Shown here: one piece after another, positions 26,576 to 37,411 of the stretch
How the letters are laid out: each line of letters opens with the position of its first letter
Position numbering within the stretch: the first letter of the stretch is position 1
Assembly: GCA_035649175.1 (NCBI GenBank)
Contig: DASRKB010000123.1
Coordinates: 1 to 63,449 of the forward strand
Direction: 5' to 3'
Length of the DNA stretch: 63,449 nucleotides
Source: SCGC-AG-212-J23 sp035649175
GTDB taxonomy: Bacteria > Pseudomonadota > Gammaproteobacteria > Burkholderiales > SG8-39
Position numbers and translations under genes: made by a program
The notes under the pieces: generated by a model
What the model saw: only the letters and a program-made list of their open reading frames with translations
The model's database searches: none
Told to the model about the DNA's origin: nothing

Positions 26576-26949
26576 GCGAGGTTCGCTCGTTCTTCGAGGA
26601 CTACGGGGACGCCTTCACCAAGGGGGCGACCGTGATCGCGACCTTCTACGGCGAGCCCTGCATCACCGCGCGCGGCGGCAACGTGCGCGTCAACGCCACG
26701 CGCAAGGATTGCGAGGCGTTCTTTGCCACGGTGGACAGGACCTACCGCGAGCGCGGGTTTCGCTCCGGCAGGATGCTCTCCTTTGCCGAGCAGTCCGTCG
26801 GCGCGAACAGCGCGCTCGCGACGATCGCCTGGGCTTACGACGACTCCCGCGGCAAGACGCTGTGGGAGTCGACCTTCACCTATACCCTCTACCGCTTCGG
26901 CCGCGAGTGGAAGATCCTCTTGCAGGTCATGCACGACGACGCGTCATGA
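26572..26949 (+). CDS. NTF2-like protein, 125 residues
   Basis: Starts SEVRSFFEDYGDAFTKGA and has the helix-then-curved-sheet pattern of the NTF2/SnoaL fold (IATFYGEPCITARGG, WAYDDSRGKTLWESTFTYTL, WKILLQVMHDD). No catalytic residues can be assigned; a ligand-binding or isomerase role is possible. It is wired into the tldD operon by a TTGA overlap upstream and an ATGA overlap into the CoA-transferase-type gene downstream. It may therefore work with the CoA-transferase and VOC genes rather than with TldD. Confidence 0.8.
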   Translation: MSEVRSFFEDYGDAFTKGATVIATFYGEPCITARGGNVRVNATRKDCEAFFATVDRTYRERGFRSGRMLSFAEQSVGANSALATIAWAYDDSRGKTLWESTFTYTLYRFGREWKILLQVMHDDAS

Positions 26950-27740
26950 GCGCCGACGACATCGCCGCGCGCATCCACGACGGCGCGCTCCTCGCGCTGC
27001 CGCCGGACTATTCGCTCGTGGCGATGGAGGTTGTGAGGGCGCTCATAAGAAGGAAAGCGAAGAAGCTCAAGCTCCTGGGCGTCCCGATCCTCGGCATGTC
27101 CGCCGACCTGCTGATCGGCGCGGGCTGCGTGGCGGAGGTCGAGACGAGCGCGGTGTCGCTGGGCGAAGCGGGCCTCGCGCCGCGCTTCACGGAAGCCGCG
27201 GAGAAGGCCGAGATCGTGGTGCGCGACGCGACCTGCCCGGCGATCCACACCGCGCTGCAGGCCGCCGAGAAGGGCGTGCCGTACATGCCGATCGGGGGGA
27301 TTCTCGGTTCGGATCTGGTTTCTCAGCGTTCTGATTGGAAGGTCATCGACGACCTCCTTGTCGTACCGGCGCTTCGCCCCGATGTCGCGCTCTTCCACGC
27401 GCGGTGGGCGGACGAGGCCGGGAACGTCTGGGTCGGGCGGCGGCGCGAGCTTGCGACCGTCGCGCACGCGTCGAGGCAGACCCTGGTCACATACGAAGAA
27501 TTGAAGAAAGGCGACATGCTGGAAGACGAGCTGCTCGCCCCGGGGGTCATCGCCTCGGTCTACATTGCGGCGACGGCGCACGCGCCGAAGGGAGCCTGGC
27601 CGCTCGGCGTGCCGGGCGTCTACGGGCCCGACGACACGCATCTCTCGCAGTACGCCAGGGCGGCGAAGACGCGCGGGGGCTTCCAGCGCTATCTCGACGA
27701 ATGGGTCCTTACGCCAAGGAAGAGCTTCTCGCCTGCGTAA
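26946..27740 (+). CDS. CoA-transferase family I, subunit A (glutaconate CoA-transferase/IpdA-like)
   Basis: 264 residues in the GctA fold: LKLLGVPILGMSADLLIGAG, EVETSAVSLGEAGLAPRF, GVPYMPIGGILGSDLV, and RPDVALFHARWADEAGNVWVG. It pairs with the next gene, which overlaps its end by 40 bases. Family members move CoA between dicarboxylic acids, or, in IpdAB of steroid degradation, open a ring in an acyl-CoA using a Glu of the A subunit. The Glu in EVETS is a candidate. Which reaction applies here is not known. Confidence 0.85.
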   Translation: MSADDIAARIHDGALLALPPDYSLVAMEVVRALIRRKAKKLKLLGVPILGMSADLLIGAGCVAEVETSAVSLGEAGLAPRFTEAAEKAEIVVRDATCPAIHTALQAAEKGVPYMPIGGILGSDLVSQRSDWKVIDDLLVVPALRPDVALFHARWADEAGNVWVGRRRELATVAHASRQTLVTYEELKKGDMLEDELLAPGVIASVYIAATAHAPKGAWPLGVPGVYGPDDTHLSQYARAAKTRGGFQRYLDEWVLTPRKSFSPA

Positions 27741-28390
27741 TCGCGCGGCTGCTCCCCGGCGCGCGCCATGCGGCGATCGGGGCGTCGTCGCCCATCCCGG
27801 CGACCGGTTGTTTTCTTCATAGAGAGAACGACAAGACCTTCAGGGTCTCGCTGCAGCAGCGGCGCGCGGCGAACCCCTTCAGCGAGGGCTCGCGCGAGCT
27901 CTTCGACCTCGCGGGGCAGGGACGCATCGACACCTTCTTTCTGGGCGGCGCGCAGATCGACGGCTCGGCCGCGATCAACCTCGTGCGCGCGGAAGGCCGG
28001 CGCTTCCCCGGCTCCTTCGGCTCCGCCTTCATGTATCCAATGGTGCCGGGCACGATCCTCTTCCGCGAGGAGCACTCGCGCCGCACCCTGGTACCCAAGG
28101 TCGACTTCGTCTCCGCCCGCGGCAATCCGCGGGCGCTCCTCACCGGCAAGGCGCTTTTCTCCTGGCAGCGGGAAAGGAGGCGGTTCCGTCTCGAAAGCTT
28201 CCATGATTCTTCGAAAGAAGAGATCGCCGAGCTGACCGGCTTCGAGTACGACCTGTCCCCCGGAGCGAAGGAGACGCCACCCCCGACGGCAGAGGAACTG
28301 CGGATCCTGCGCGGCCCGGTGGCGAAGCTCGTCGCGGCCGACTACCCCGACTTCGCCCGCCGCGTGTGGGGGACTACACTAGCGACATGA
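27701..28390 (+). CDS. CoA-transferase family I, subunit B (IpdB-like)
   Basis: 229 residues; recognised by the GctB pattern FFLGGAQIDGSAAINLVRAEG and TLVPKVDFVSARGNPRALL and the late PTAEELRILRGPV. The start at ATG 27701 overlaps subunit A by 40 bases. In true glutaconate CoA-transferases a Glu in this subunit (VESG region) forms the thioester; here that region reads FRVSLQQRRAANPF with no Glu at the matching place, as far as alignment by eye allows. This resembles IpdB and argues against a normal CoA transfer. The stop overlaps the VOC gene (ATGA). Confidence 0.8.
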   Translation: MGPYAKEELLACVIARLLPGARHAAIGASSPIPATGCFLHRENDKTFRVSLQQRRAANPFSEGSRELFDLAGQGRIDTFFLGGAQIDGSAAINLVRAEGRRFPGSFGSAFMYPMVPGTILFREEHSRRTLVPKVDFVSARGNPRALLTGKALFSWQRERRRFRLESFHDSSKEEIAELTGFEYDLSPGAKETPPPTAEELRILRGPVAKLVAADYPDFARRVWGTTLAT

Positions 28391-29286
28391 ATGCCCCGGA
28401 GAAGCTCAAGCAGTACGACCGCGACGCGCAGACGGTGGGCAACATCGTCCACCTCGAGCACTTCAACGTGATCCACGACGACCAGCGTCTCGCGACGCTC
28501 TTCTACGTCGTCGGGCTCGGCGGCACGCGCGACCCCTACCTGTTCCCCGGGCTCGAGAACATGTGGGTGAACTACGGGCGCACGCAGGCGCACCTGCCGA
28601 GCCGCGGCGACAAGCCAGGCGCGGAAGTGCTGCGCGGCACGATCGGCCTCGTCGTCCCCGACCTAAATACACTGAAGAGAAATCTGGAGAAAGCGGGCAC
28701 AGAGATGAAGCGCGTCGCGCCGGAGAAGAAGACCAGGTTCTCCTGGCGCGAAGTGGACGGCGCGATCGAGGCGACCTGCCCCTGGGGCAACCGCGTGCGC
28801 TGCCACGCGCCCGCGCCCGAGTTCGGCCCGATCGAGCTCGGCATCGCCTACGTCGACTTCGACGTGCCGCCGGGAACGGCCGAGGGCGTCGCGCGGTTCT
28901 ACAAGGACGTAATGCTTTCCCCCGCCAAGGCGCAATCCGGCCGGGCGACCGTTAGCATCGGAAGAAATCAAAGGCTTCTCTTCTCGGAGACGAAGGCGGA
29001 TATCCCCCAGTACGACGGCCACCACATCCAGGTCTACATCGCCGACTTCGGCACGCCCTACAAGTGGCTGAAGGCGCGAGATCTCGTCAACATGGAGACC
29101 GACGCCAACGAGTGGCGCTTCCGGTGGATCGTCGATCCGAAGGACGGGCGCAGGCTCTTCCAGATCGAGCACGAGGTGCGCAGCATGAAGCACCCCCTCT
29201 TTAACCGCCCGCTCGTGAACCGCAACGCCGGCGTCACCAACATGAACTACGAGCATGGGAAAGACGCCTTCCGCGGCGTGTACTGA
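28387..29286 (+). CDS. VOC-superfamily protein (glyoxalase/dioxygenase fold)
   Basis: 299 residues, two paired beta-alpha-beta-beta-beta modules: IVHLEHFNVIHDDQRLATLF with a possible metal His, and LGIAYVDFDVPPGTAEGVARF in the second half, followed by DGHHIQVYIADFGTPYKWL. The fold includes glyoxalase I, extradiol dioxygenases and epimerases; metal ligands (His in EHF, His in AHLP, HH in DGHH) are plausible but not certain. It is the last gene of the tldD-NTF2-CoA-transferase run and probably acts on the same substrate as the CoA-transferase pair. Confidence 0.8.
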   Translation: MNAPEKLKQYDRDAQTVGNIVHLEHFNVIHDDQRLATLFYVVGLGGTRDPYLFPGLENMWVNYGRTQAHLPSRGDKPGAEVLRGTIGLVVPDLNTLKRNLEKAGTEMKRVAPEKKTRFSWREVDGAIEATCPWGNRVRCHAPAPEFGPIELGIAYVDFDVPPGTAEGVARFYKDVMLSPAKAQSGRATVSIGRNQRLLFSETKADIPQYDGHHIQVYIADFGTPYKWLKARDLVNMETDANEWRFRWIVDPKDGRRLFQIEHEVRSMKHPLFNRPLVNRNAGVTNMNYEHGKDAFRGVY

Positions 29287-29292
29287 CTCTCT

Positions 29293-29313
29293 AAATCGGG
29301 ACATACCCCATTT
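29293..29313. repeat. REP-like hairpin / bidirectional terminator
   Basis: AAATCGGG-ACATA-CCCCATTT, an imperfect palindrome followed by more T on the plus strand, located between the ends of two convergent genes. It matches the short GGGACATACCCC-type palindromes scattered in betaproteobacterial genomes. It may act as terminator for both genes. Confidence 0.55.
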
Positions 29314-29316
29314 TTC

Positions 29317-30300
29317 TCATATAGCGCCGATCACTCGGTTGGCGCGAAGGAGCATCGCGGGCGCGATTACCAGCCCCAGGGCGCGCGCCGCCGCAAGGTT
29401 CACCGCCAGGTCGAACTTGTCGGACTGCTCCACGGGCAGATCCGAAGGCTTCGCGCCCTTCAGGATCCGGTCCACGTAGCGGGCTGCCCCGCGGTAGGTC
29501 TCGATGATGCTGGGGCCGTAGGACATGAGGCCACCGGCTTCGACGAACTCCTCCACGAAGTACATGGAGGGAAGCCGTCGCGCTGCAGCGAACTCGACGA
29601 GCTTGCGCCGCTGGGTGAGATAGAAGGGGCTGGGGGTCACGATCAAGGCACGCGCGGCGCTCGCACTGATGGCGGCGAGCGCGTCGTCGAGCTGTCGAAG
29701 GTCCGCGGCCTGGTGAGCGGCGAGCTCCACCTTGAGGGCGAGCGCGGCACTCCGGAGGTCGGCCACGAATCTCGACGCCGAAGTATTGCTCGAGCTCCAG
29801 AGCGCCGCGATCGGCGATGCGCCGGGCGCCGCCTCCACCATGAGCTCGAGCCATTTGCCCGCGAATCCTTCGCTCGCGGCAAACGAAAGGCCGGTGATAT
29901 TTGCTTCGGGACGCGCGAGGTTGCTCACCACGCCACCCGCGACCGGGTCGCTGGATCCCGCAAAGACGACCGGTATCGTGCGGGTGGCCGTCTTCGCCGC
30001 GCGCGCGCCGATGGTCGCGCCCACCACCAGCACCTCGATGTCGAGCGCGATCAGCTCGTGGATGAGAGCGGAAAGCCGCTCCGGCTTCCCGTCGGCGAAT
30101 CGCGCCTCGACGCGGACGTTGCGGCCCTCGACATAGCCGAGCTCGCGCAATCCCTCGAGGAATGCATCGTGCCTCGCGCCGCGTGCGGTCGGTAGCACGA
30201 AGCCGATGCGATGGACCTTGCCGGCGCCTTGCGCGCGCACCAGCATGGCGGCGAGCAGGCCGGCGCCGGCGAGCAGCGCTTCCCTGCGGCGAGTAGACAT
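29317..30300 (-). CDS. ABC-type substrate-binding protein (ABC_sub_bind family)
   Basis: 327 residues. N-terminus MSTRRREALLAGAGLLAAM has a Tat- or Sec-like signal; then KVHRIGFVLPTARGARHDAF and LRELGYVEGRNVRVEARFADG mark the PF04392 periplasmic binding fold, with two alpha/beta lobes (VLVVGATIGARAAKTAT..., IPVVFAGSSDPVAGGVV). Ligand unknown. No permease or ATPase gene is nearby, so it is an orphan, as often seen in betaproteobacteria. The start at 30300 has a purine-rich AGGGAGAGG ribosome site. Confidence 0.85.
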   Translation of the reverse strand: MSTRRREALLAGAGLLAAMLVRAQGAGKVHRIGFVLPTARGARHDAFLEGLRELGYVEGRNVRVEARFADGKPERLSALIHELIALDIEVLVVGATIGARAAKTATRTIPVVFAGSSDPVAGGVVSNLARPEANITGLSFAASEGFAGKWLELMVEAAPGASPIAALWSSSNTSASRFVADLRSAALALKVELAAHQAADLRQLDDALAAISASAARALIVTPSPFYLTQRRKLVEFAAARRLPSMYFVEEFVEAGGLMSYGPSIIETYRGAARYVDRILKGAKPSDLPVEQSDKFDLAVNLAAARALGLVIAPAMLLRANRVIGAI

Positions 30301-30347
30301 ACCCCTCTCCCTCGCGACAAGATACTCCTGCCCGGGCGCCCAATCCA

Positions 30348-30719
30348 TTGCCAGCCAGACCGACCAAAACCTCGAGGCGCGCCGACCGTCCGAAGCGAAG
30401 GCGTCATCATCACAGCGTCTACGTCGTCGAGCTCGCCCGGGGTGTGCTCTTCGAGCGCAGGTTCCAGAAGGCGAACGTCCACTACAACCCCGAGAAGCCC
30501 TGCGTCTACGTCGGCATGACGGGGCTCGACCCGGACGTGCGCTTCGACAAGCACAAGGCCGGCATCCAGTCGAACCGCTACGTGCGCGAGTACGGCGTGC
30601 GGCTGCTGCCCGCGCTCTACCAGGCCTATAACCCGATGCCCTACGACGCCGCGTGCGACATGGAGGTCGAGCTCGCCATCTACCTGCGCGAGCAGGGCTT
30701 CGGCGTCTGGCAGGGCTGA
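30348..30719 (+). CDS. GIY-YIG-like small protein
   Basis: 123 residues. After a basic leader it reads HSVYVVELARGVLFERRF, CVYVGMTGLDPDVRFDKH and KAGIQSNRYVREYG, then a helix with a conserved Glu (DMEVELAIYLREQGFGVWQG). VYVVEL and VYVGMT resemble the two Tyr-containing strands of GIY-YIG nucleases, with Arg in RFDKH and the late Glu as candidate catalytic residues. It starts at a TTG (30348) divergent from the substrate-binding protein gene. Similar stand-alone proteins exist in proteobacteria with no known role; nuclease activity is inference. Confidence 0.65.
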   Translation: MPARPTKTSRRADRPKRRRHHHSVYVVELARGVLFERRFQKANVHYNPEKPCVYVGMTGLDPDVRFDKHKAGIQSNRYVREYGVRLLPALYQAYNPMPYDAACDMEVELAIYLREQGFGVWQG

Positions 30720-30733
30720 GACGGGAGCGAAGC

Positions 30734-31534
30734 CTATTTGTTGATCGTCCGGGTCTCGCCCGGCTTCATCTCCACGATGCGCGCCTTCACCGCGCGCTTG
30801 TCGAGCGCCGCCTTGAACTGCGCGGGCGTCCCGGCGAGGATCGGGTAGGTGCCGAAGTGCATCGGGGTGACTTCCTTCGGCTTCACCCATTCCACCGCCT
30901 GCGCCGCGCGCACCGGGTCCATGGTGAAGTGACCGCCGATCACGCAGAGCATCAGGTCGACGTCGTGGAACTCGCCGATGAGGCGCATGTCGCCGAACAC
31001 GTCGGTGTCGCCGGTGTGGTAGATGGTCGGGCCGCCGTCGATCTTGATGACGTAGCCGACCGGGTTGCCGGCGGCGAGCGCCTCCTTGACCATTGGCGGC
31101 ACGAGCTCGGAGCCGTGCACCGCGGGCACCATCGAGACCTTCACGCCGATCTTCTCGAGGTCGAAGGTGCCGCCGACGTTGCCGCCGGTGGCGAGGGTCG
31201 CCTGCTTCTCCGGGTAGCCGAGTTGCTGCTTGATGGCGAACTGCAGGCCATAGGGCGCGATGAGCGTGGCGCCGGTCTTCTTGCCGATCTCCACGGCCTC
31301 GCCGATATGGTCCCAGTGCCCGTGCGTGACAAGGATGTAGTCCACGCGACCGAGCTTCTCGATCGAAGCCTTGTCGGGGTTGGTCGGCACCTTCAGCCAG
31401 GGGTCGATGAGCAGGACGCCGCCAGAGGGCGTCTCGATGCGGAAGGCGGCCTGGCCGTACCAGTGCAGCTTGGTCTGGGCCACAGCGGAAAGGCCGACGA
31501 GCGAGAGCACGGCGGCCAGCAAAAGGCGCTTCAT
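30734..31534 (-). CDS. exported metallo-beta-lactamase-fold hydrolase (UPF0173-like)
   Basis: 266 residues: signal peptide (MKRLLLAAVLSLVGLSAVAQ), then the MBL metal motif THGHWDHIGEAVEIG (HxHxDH), a second-site His in VPAVHGSEL, Asp in YHTGDTDVFGDM, and the closing His in TPMHFGTYP. It should be a periplasmic di-metal hydrolase; its substrate is unknown. UPF0173 members are usually cytosolic, so the signal peptide is a point to note. The ATG at 31534 has AGGAGG upstream. It is divergent from the P450 gene. Confidence 0.88.
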   Translation of the reverse strand: MKRLLLAAVLSLVGLSAVAQTKLHWYGQAAFRIETPSGGVLLIDPWLKVPTNPDKASIEKLGRVDYILVTHGHWDHIGEAVEIGKKTGATLIAPYGLQFAIKQQLGYPEKQATLATGGNVGGTFDLEKIGVKVSMVPAVHGSELVPPMVKEALAAGNPVGYVIKIDGGPTIYHTGDTDVFGDMRLIGEFHDVDLMLCVIGGHFTMDPVRAAQAVEWVKPKEVTPMHFGTYPILAGTPAQFKAALDKRAVKARIVEMKPGETRTINK

Positions 31535-31619
31535 GTTGTCTCCTCCTCTGAAGGAGGGCAAACGATACCGCAGCCGGCCATGCGGCGCATCATTGACTGC
31601 GTCTGGGCGGTGGGCGTAT

Positions 31620-33064
31620 ATGCGAGCCGTGGACTCGCTGTCGCCCGATAATCTCGCCGAAGCTCCGCCAAGGCGCATCCGCGACCTGCCCGGGCCGCGC
31701 GGTCTTCCGCTCATCGGCAACCTTCTGCAGGTGAACACGCCACGGCTGCACCTTGTGGTGGAGCAGTGGCGCCGGCGATACGGCGAGTACTTCCGCTTCC
31801 GCATCGGCGCGAGGGAGTTCTTCGTCGTCGCGAACCCCGAGACGATCGCGCAGGTCCTGCGCGATCGTCCCGACGGCTTCCAGCGCACGGCGCGCCTGAG
31901 CCTGATCTCGCAGGAGATGGGCTTCGGCGGGCTGTTCTCGGCGAACGGCGAGCGGTGGCGGCGCCAGCGCTCCATGGTCATGGCGAGCTTCGACCCCGGG
32001 CATACCCGGTCCTTCTTCCCATCGCTCGCGAAGGTCACCGAGCGCTTCGCGAGGCGCTGGCGGCGCGCGGCGGCGGTGGGCGAGCCGATCGACCTGCAGG
32101 CCGATCTTATGCGCTACACCGTGGACGTGACCGCCGGCCTCGCCTTCGGGGCGGACATCAACACCATCGAATCCGACGGCGAGGTCATCCAGCAGCATCT
32201 GGACAAGGTGCTGCCGGCGCTTTTCCGTCGGCTCATGGCGCCCTTCCCGACCTGGCAGCGGTTCCGGGACAGGAGCATCGAGGCGCACCTCGAGGCGCTG
32301 CATCGCGCGGTGGCGCAATTCATCGCCCAGGCGAGGGCGCGGCTCGAGGCGAACCCTTCGCTCAGGGAGCGCCCCGAGAACCTGATCGAGGCGATGATCG
32401 CCGCGCGCGACCGCGAAGGCAGCGGCGTGGACGACTCGGACGTGGCGGGCAACGTGCTCACCATGCTCCTTGCCGGCGAGGACACGACAGCGAATACGCT
32501 CGCGTGGATGATCTATCTGCTCGCGCGCAATCCCGAGCATGCGAAGCGCGCGGCGCAAGAAGTGCGGCGCGCCGCCGGGGCCGACTTCCTCCTCCGAAGT
32601 TACGAGCAGCTGTCCGGCCTCGCTTTCGTGGAAGCCTGCGCGAACGAGACCATGCGCTTGAAGCCGGTGGCGCCGATCATCATGGCGCAGGCTTTGCGCG
32701 ACAGCGTGGTGGCCGGGGTGCGGGTCCCCGCCGGCTCGCTCGTCATGTGCCTCATGCGCCCGGCCGCCACCGATGACCGGCACTTCCCGAACGCGGCCGT
32801 CTTCGATCCCGCCCGATGGCTCACGGACGCCGGACAGGTGAAATCCGCCGCCTCCGCCAAGCGCATCGCCATGCCTTTCGGCGCCGGTCCGCGCCTGTGC
32901 CCGGGGCGCTACCTGGCGATGCTCGAGATCAAGATGGTGATCGCGATGCTCTTCGCCGGATTCGACATCGAGCGCGTGAGCACGCCGGACGGGAGGGACG
33001 CCGAGGAGCGGCTCGCGCTGACGATGGCGCCGGTGGGGCTGCGCGCGGTGCTGCGGCCGCGAGG

Positions 33065-33068
<4 letters not shown>
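31620..33068 (+). CDS. cytochrome P450
   Basis: 482 residues: haem-thiolate monooxygenase. Proline-rich start LPGPRGLPLIGNLL, I-helix AGEDTTANTLAW (oxygen-binding Thr), ExxR in ETMRLKP, PERF-type region DPARWL, and haem loop FGAGPRLCPGRYLA with the thiolate Cys. The closeness to CYP102/CYP110-type sequences suggests fatty acid, alkane or terpenoid substrates; this is inference. No membrane anchor. No ferredoxin or reductase gene is adjacent. ATG at 31620 or GTG at 31629 may be the start. It overlaps the convergent ABC exporter gene by 4 bases. Confidence 0.92.
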
Positions 33069-34954
<1,886 letters not shown>

Positions 34955-35237
34955 GACTTTCTTCCTACGTGGGGTGCGATTGTCCCATCTTCTTGATCGC
35001 TGCGCGTCTCGAGTTGCTTCGTCGTCTTGTCGATTGTCTTTCCATCGCTCTCTAGTAGCTTGTACTTCTCCGCTTTCGCAGGCGCTCGGGCATCGGGAAT
35101 CCCAAGAAAAGCTTCGCCTGTCTCCTGTCGGCACGCGACGACAGAAAACCCTGACGAGTGCGTCAGACCGACGCGCGGTCGACGCCGTTGGTCAAATGGA
35201 GCAACGCGTGTAACGCACGCTGATTTAGAGTCGTCCT
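34955..35237. other. intergenic stretch between divergent ABC exporter and glycosyltransferase
   Basis: About 280 bases, visibly richer in T and C on the plus strand than its surroundings. Promoters for both genes must lie here; I see no clear -35/-10 pairs, repeats or RNA gene. Confidence 0.45.
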
Positions 35238-36581
35238 GTGTCGAGCTCCGCCGCGACGATCAAGTCTCTGGTACTGCCGCCGCGCGACCGGTGGGACCGA
35301 GTGCTCGTCGCGGGGATATTCGCGGGCATGCTCGCGCTTGCCTATGCGGCGTTCGGCACGACGCTGCTCGAGCCGCTTTTCGCCGTCGCCGGCGCCGGCG
35401 ACTGGTACCTCCTGTGGTTGCGCCCCACGGTCATCTGGATCTCGATGGGGATGCTGCTGCTCCTGGTGCGCACGCTGCTGTGGCTGCGTTATCGCCCGTT
35501 TGCCGCGGCCGCGCCTGCGGAGGCGCCGTCGCTCACGGTGATCATCCCCGCGTACAACGAAGGCGAGATGGTGGAGCACGCCATCGCCTCGGTGGCCGCC
35601 GCCGACTATCCGCACGAGCGGCTCGAGATCCTCGCCATCGACGACGGCAGCATCGACGACACCTGGCGCTACATCGAGCGCGCCGCGGCGCGCTTCCCGG
35701 GGCTCGTGCGCGCCATCCGGCTGCCCGAGAACCGGGGCAAGCGCGGTGCGCTCGCCGAGGGCTTCCGCCGCGCGAGGGGCGAGCTGGTGGTGACCATCGA
35801 CTCCGACAGCGTCATCGAGCGCGAGGCGCTCCTCGCCATCGTCGGCCCGTTCCGCGACCCGCGCGTTGGCGCCGTGGCCGGAAAGGTCGCCGTGCACAAC
35901 CGCGAGGCCGGCCTCATCCCGCGCATGCTGCACGTGCGCTTCATCCTGTCGTTCGATTTTCTGCGCAGCGCGCAGTCGATGTTCCGCACGGTGTACTGCT
36001 GCCCGGGGGCGCTCTCGGCGTACCGTCTGTCGACCGTGCATGAAGTGCTGGAGCGCTGGGAGCGGCAGAGCTTCCTAGGTGTGCCATGCACCTACGGCGA
36101 GGACCGCGCGCTGACCAACCTCGTCCTCGCAGCAGGCGGCGACACCGTGTATCAGCGCACGGCGGTGGTGCACACCGTCGTGCCGGAGACCTACGACAAG
36201 CTCTGCCGCATGTACCTGCGCTGGGACCGCAGCTACATCCGCGAGGAATTCCGTTTCGCCCGGGTGGTATGGAGCCGGCCGCTGCGGTGGCGGGTGCTCG
36301 CCCTTTACGAGACGACGGTCACCAACCTCCGCTTCCCCGTCGCTTACCTGTCAATCGGCCTGTGGCTCGTCAACGCCGCGCACGACCCCTCCTCGTTCGC
36401 GCGCATGCTGCTCGCCATCATGGTCGTGTCGACGTTGTACGCGCTCTACTACCTGAGGAGCGAGCGCTCCTGGGATTTCGCGTACGGCATCCTGTACGGC
36501 TACTTCTCGTTCTTCGCGCTCACCTGGATCTTCCCGTACGCCGCGCTCACCCTCCGGGCGCGCGGCTGGCTTACCCGCTAG
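35238..36581 (+). CDS. membrane processive glycosyltransferase, family 2 (NodC/hyaluronan-synthase-like)
   Basis: 447 residues. Two N-terminal helices, then a cytosolic GT-A domain: LTVIIPAYNEGEMVEHAI, IDDGSIDDTW, VTIDSDSVIE (metal DxD), GEDRALTNL (acceptor ED) and LRWDRS, equivalent to the Q/RxxRW motif of processive synthases. Several C-terminal helices form the export pore. Such enzymes make and extrude beta-linked polysaccharide (chitin oligomer, hyaluronan or poly-GlcNAc type). The GTG at 35238 is the start. No PgaB, BcsB or other polysaccharide genes are nearby, so the product is open. Confidence 0.9.
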   Translation: MSSSAATIKSLVLPPRDRWDRVLVAGIFAGMLALAYAAFGTTLLEPLFAVAGAGDWYLLWLRPTVIWISMGMLLLLVRTLLWLRYRPFAAAAPAEAPSLTVIIPAYNEGEMVEHAIASVAAADYPHERLEILAIDDGSIDDTWRYIERAAARFPGLVRAIRLPENRGKRGALAEGFRRARGELVVTIDSDSVIEREALLAIVGPFRDPRVGAVAGKVAVHNREAGLIPRMLHVRFILSFDFLRSAQSMFRTVYCCPGALSAYRLSTVHEVLERWERQSFLGVPCTYGEDRALTNLVLAAGGDTVYQRTAVVHTVVPETYDKLCRMYLRWDRSYIREEFRFARVVWSRPLRWRVLALYETTVTNLRFPVAYLSIGLWLVNAAHDPSSFARMLLAIMVVSTLYALYYLRSERSWDFAYGILYGYFSFFALTWIFPYAALTLRARGWLTR

Positions 36582-37320
36582 CGCTTGTCATCACGACCGG
36601 CGCGTGGTCGCTCGTGCCGACCTCGGGGAACACCTTGCAGCTTTGCGCCGCATCGGCGACGGCGGGCGAGGCGAGGATGTAGTCGAGACGCCAGCCGATA
36701 TTGCGGCTCCGCATGTTGCGCCAGGGCGCCCACCAGGTAAAGACGTTCGGATTGCCGGGCTCGAAGCGCCGATGCACGTCGACGAGCCCGCCGTCCAGAA
36801 GCTCGGCGAAGAGCGCGCGCTCCTCGGGGAGCTGCCCGATGATGCCGGGCTTGCGCTCGCGCGGATGGACGTCCATCTCGGTGCGCGTGATGTTGATGTC
36901 GCCGCAGAGCACCAGCTCGCGCCCTCCCTGCCGCACGGCGCGCGCCCAGGCGGCGAGGCGCTTCATGAACTCGACCTTCGCCGGGTAGTTCTTGTTGCCG
37001 TTCGGCACGTAGACCGAGGCGAGCACGAGGTTGCCGAGCTCGGCTTGTACGATGCGCGCTTCCAGGTCGAAGTCGGGATGGCTGTATTTTGGTGTTTCGG
37101 AAGAACCCTGTTTTCGGATGTGAAGCGAGACCCCCGAATATGCGCGCATGCCGTGCCAGAAGGCATGGTAGTCGACCAGGCGGCACGCCTCGGGCACCTG
37201 CCCGGGCTCGGCCTTGAGCTCCTGCAGGCAAATCACGTCGGGCTGCTCCGCGGCGACCCAGTCGCAGAACTGCGCTGCGCGAGCCCGGATGCCATTCACG
37301 TTCCATGTGGCGATCTTCAT
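36571..37320 (-). CDS. xth: exodeoxyribonuclease III / AP endonuclease
   Basis: 249 residues of the EEP fold: WNVNGIRAR, CLQELKAE (metal Glu), YSGVSLHIRK, GDINITRTEMD (Asp, Asn), IGWRLDYILAS, and SDHAPVVM (catalytic Asp-His). Cuts DNA at abasic sites in base-excision repair. It is single, divergent from the next membrane protein gene, and its end overlaps the convergent glycosyltransferase gene by 11 bases. Confidence 0.95.
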   Translation of the reverse strand: MKIATWNVNGIRARAAQFCDWVAAEQPDVICLQELKAEPGQVPEACRLVDYHAFWHGMRAYSGVSLHIRKQGSSETPKYSHPDFDLEARIVQAELGNLVLASVYVPNGNKNYPAKVEFMKRLAAWARAVRQGGRELVLCGDINITRTEMDVHPRERKPGIIGQLPEERALFAELLDGGLVDVHRRFEPGNPNVFTWWAPWRNMRSRNIGWRLDYILASPAVADAAQSCKVFPEVGTSDHAPVVMTSASG

Positions 37321-37411
37321 CGGATCCCAATGCTAAGGCCTGTCACCTTCCCGCCACCGGTGTCGTGGCGCGGCGGTCGACAGTCGCCCGCGCGCGTCCT
37401 ATATTGGCCGC

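Noticed and set aside
26946..28390. Classical glutaconate CoA-transferase
   Set aside because: The B subunit lacks a Glu at the catalytic position as far as I can align it; kept as IpdAB-like instead.
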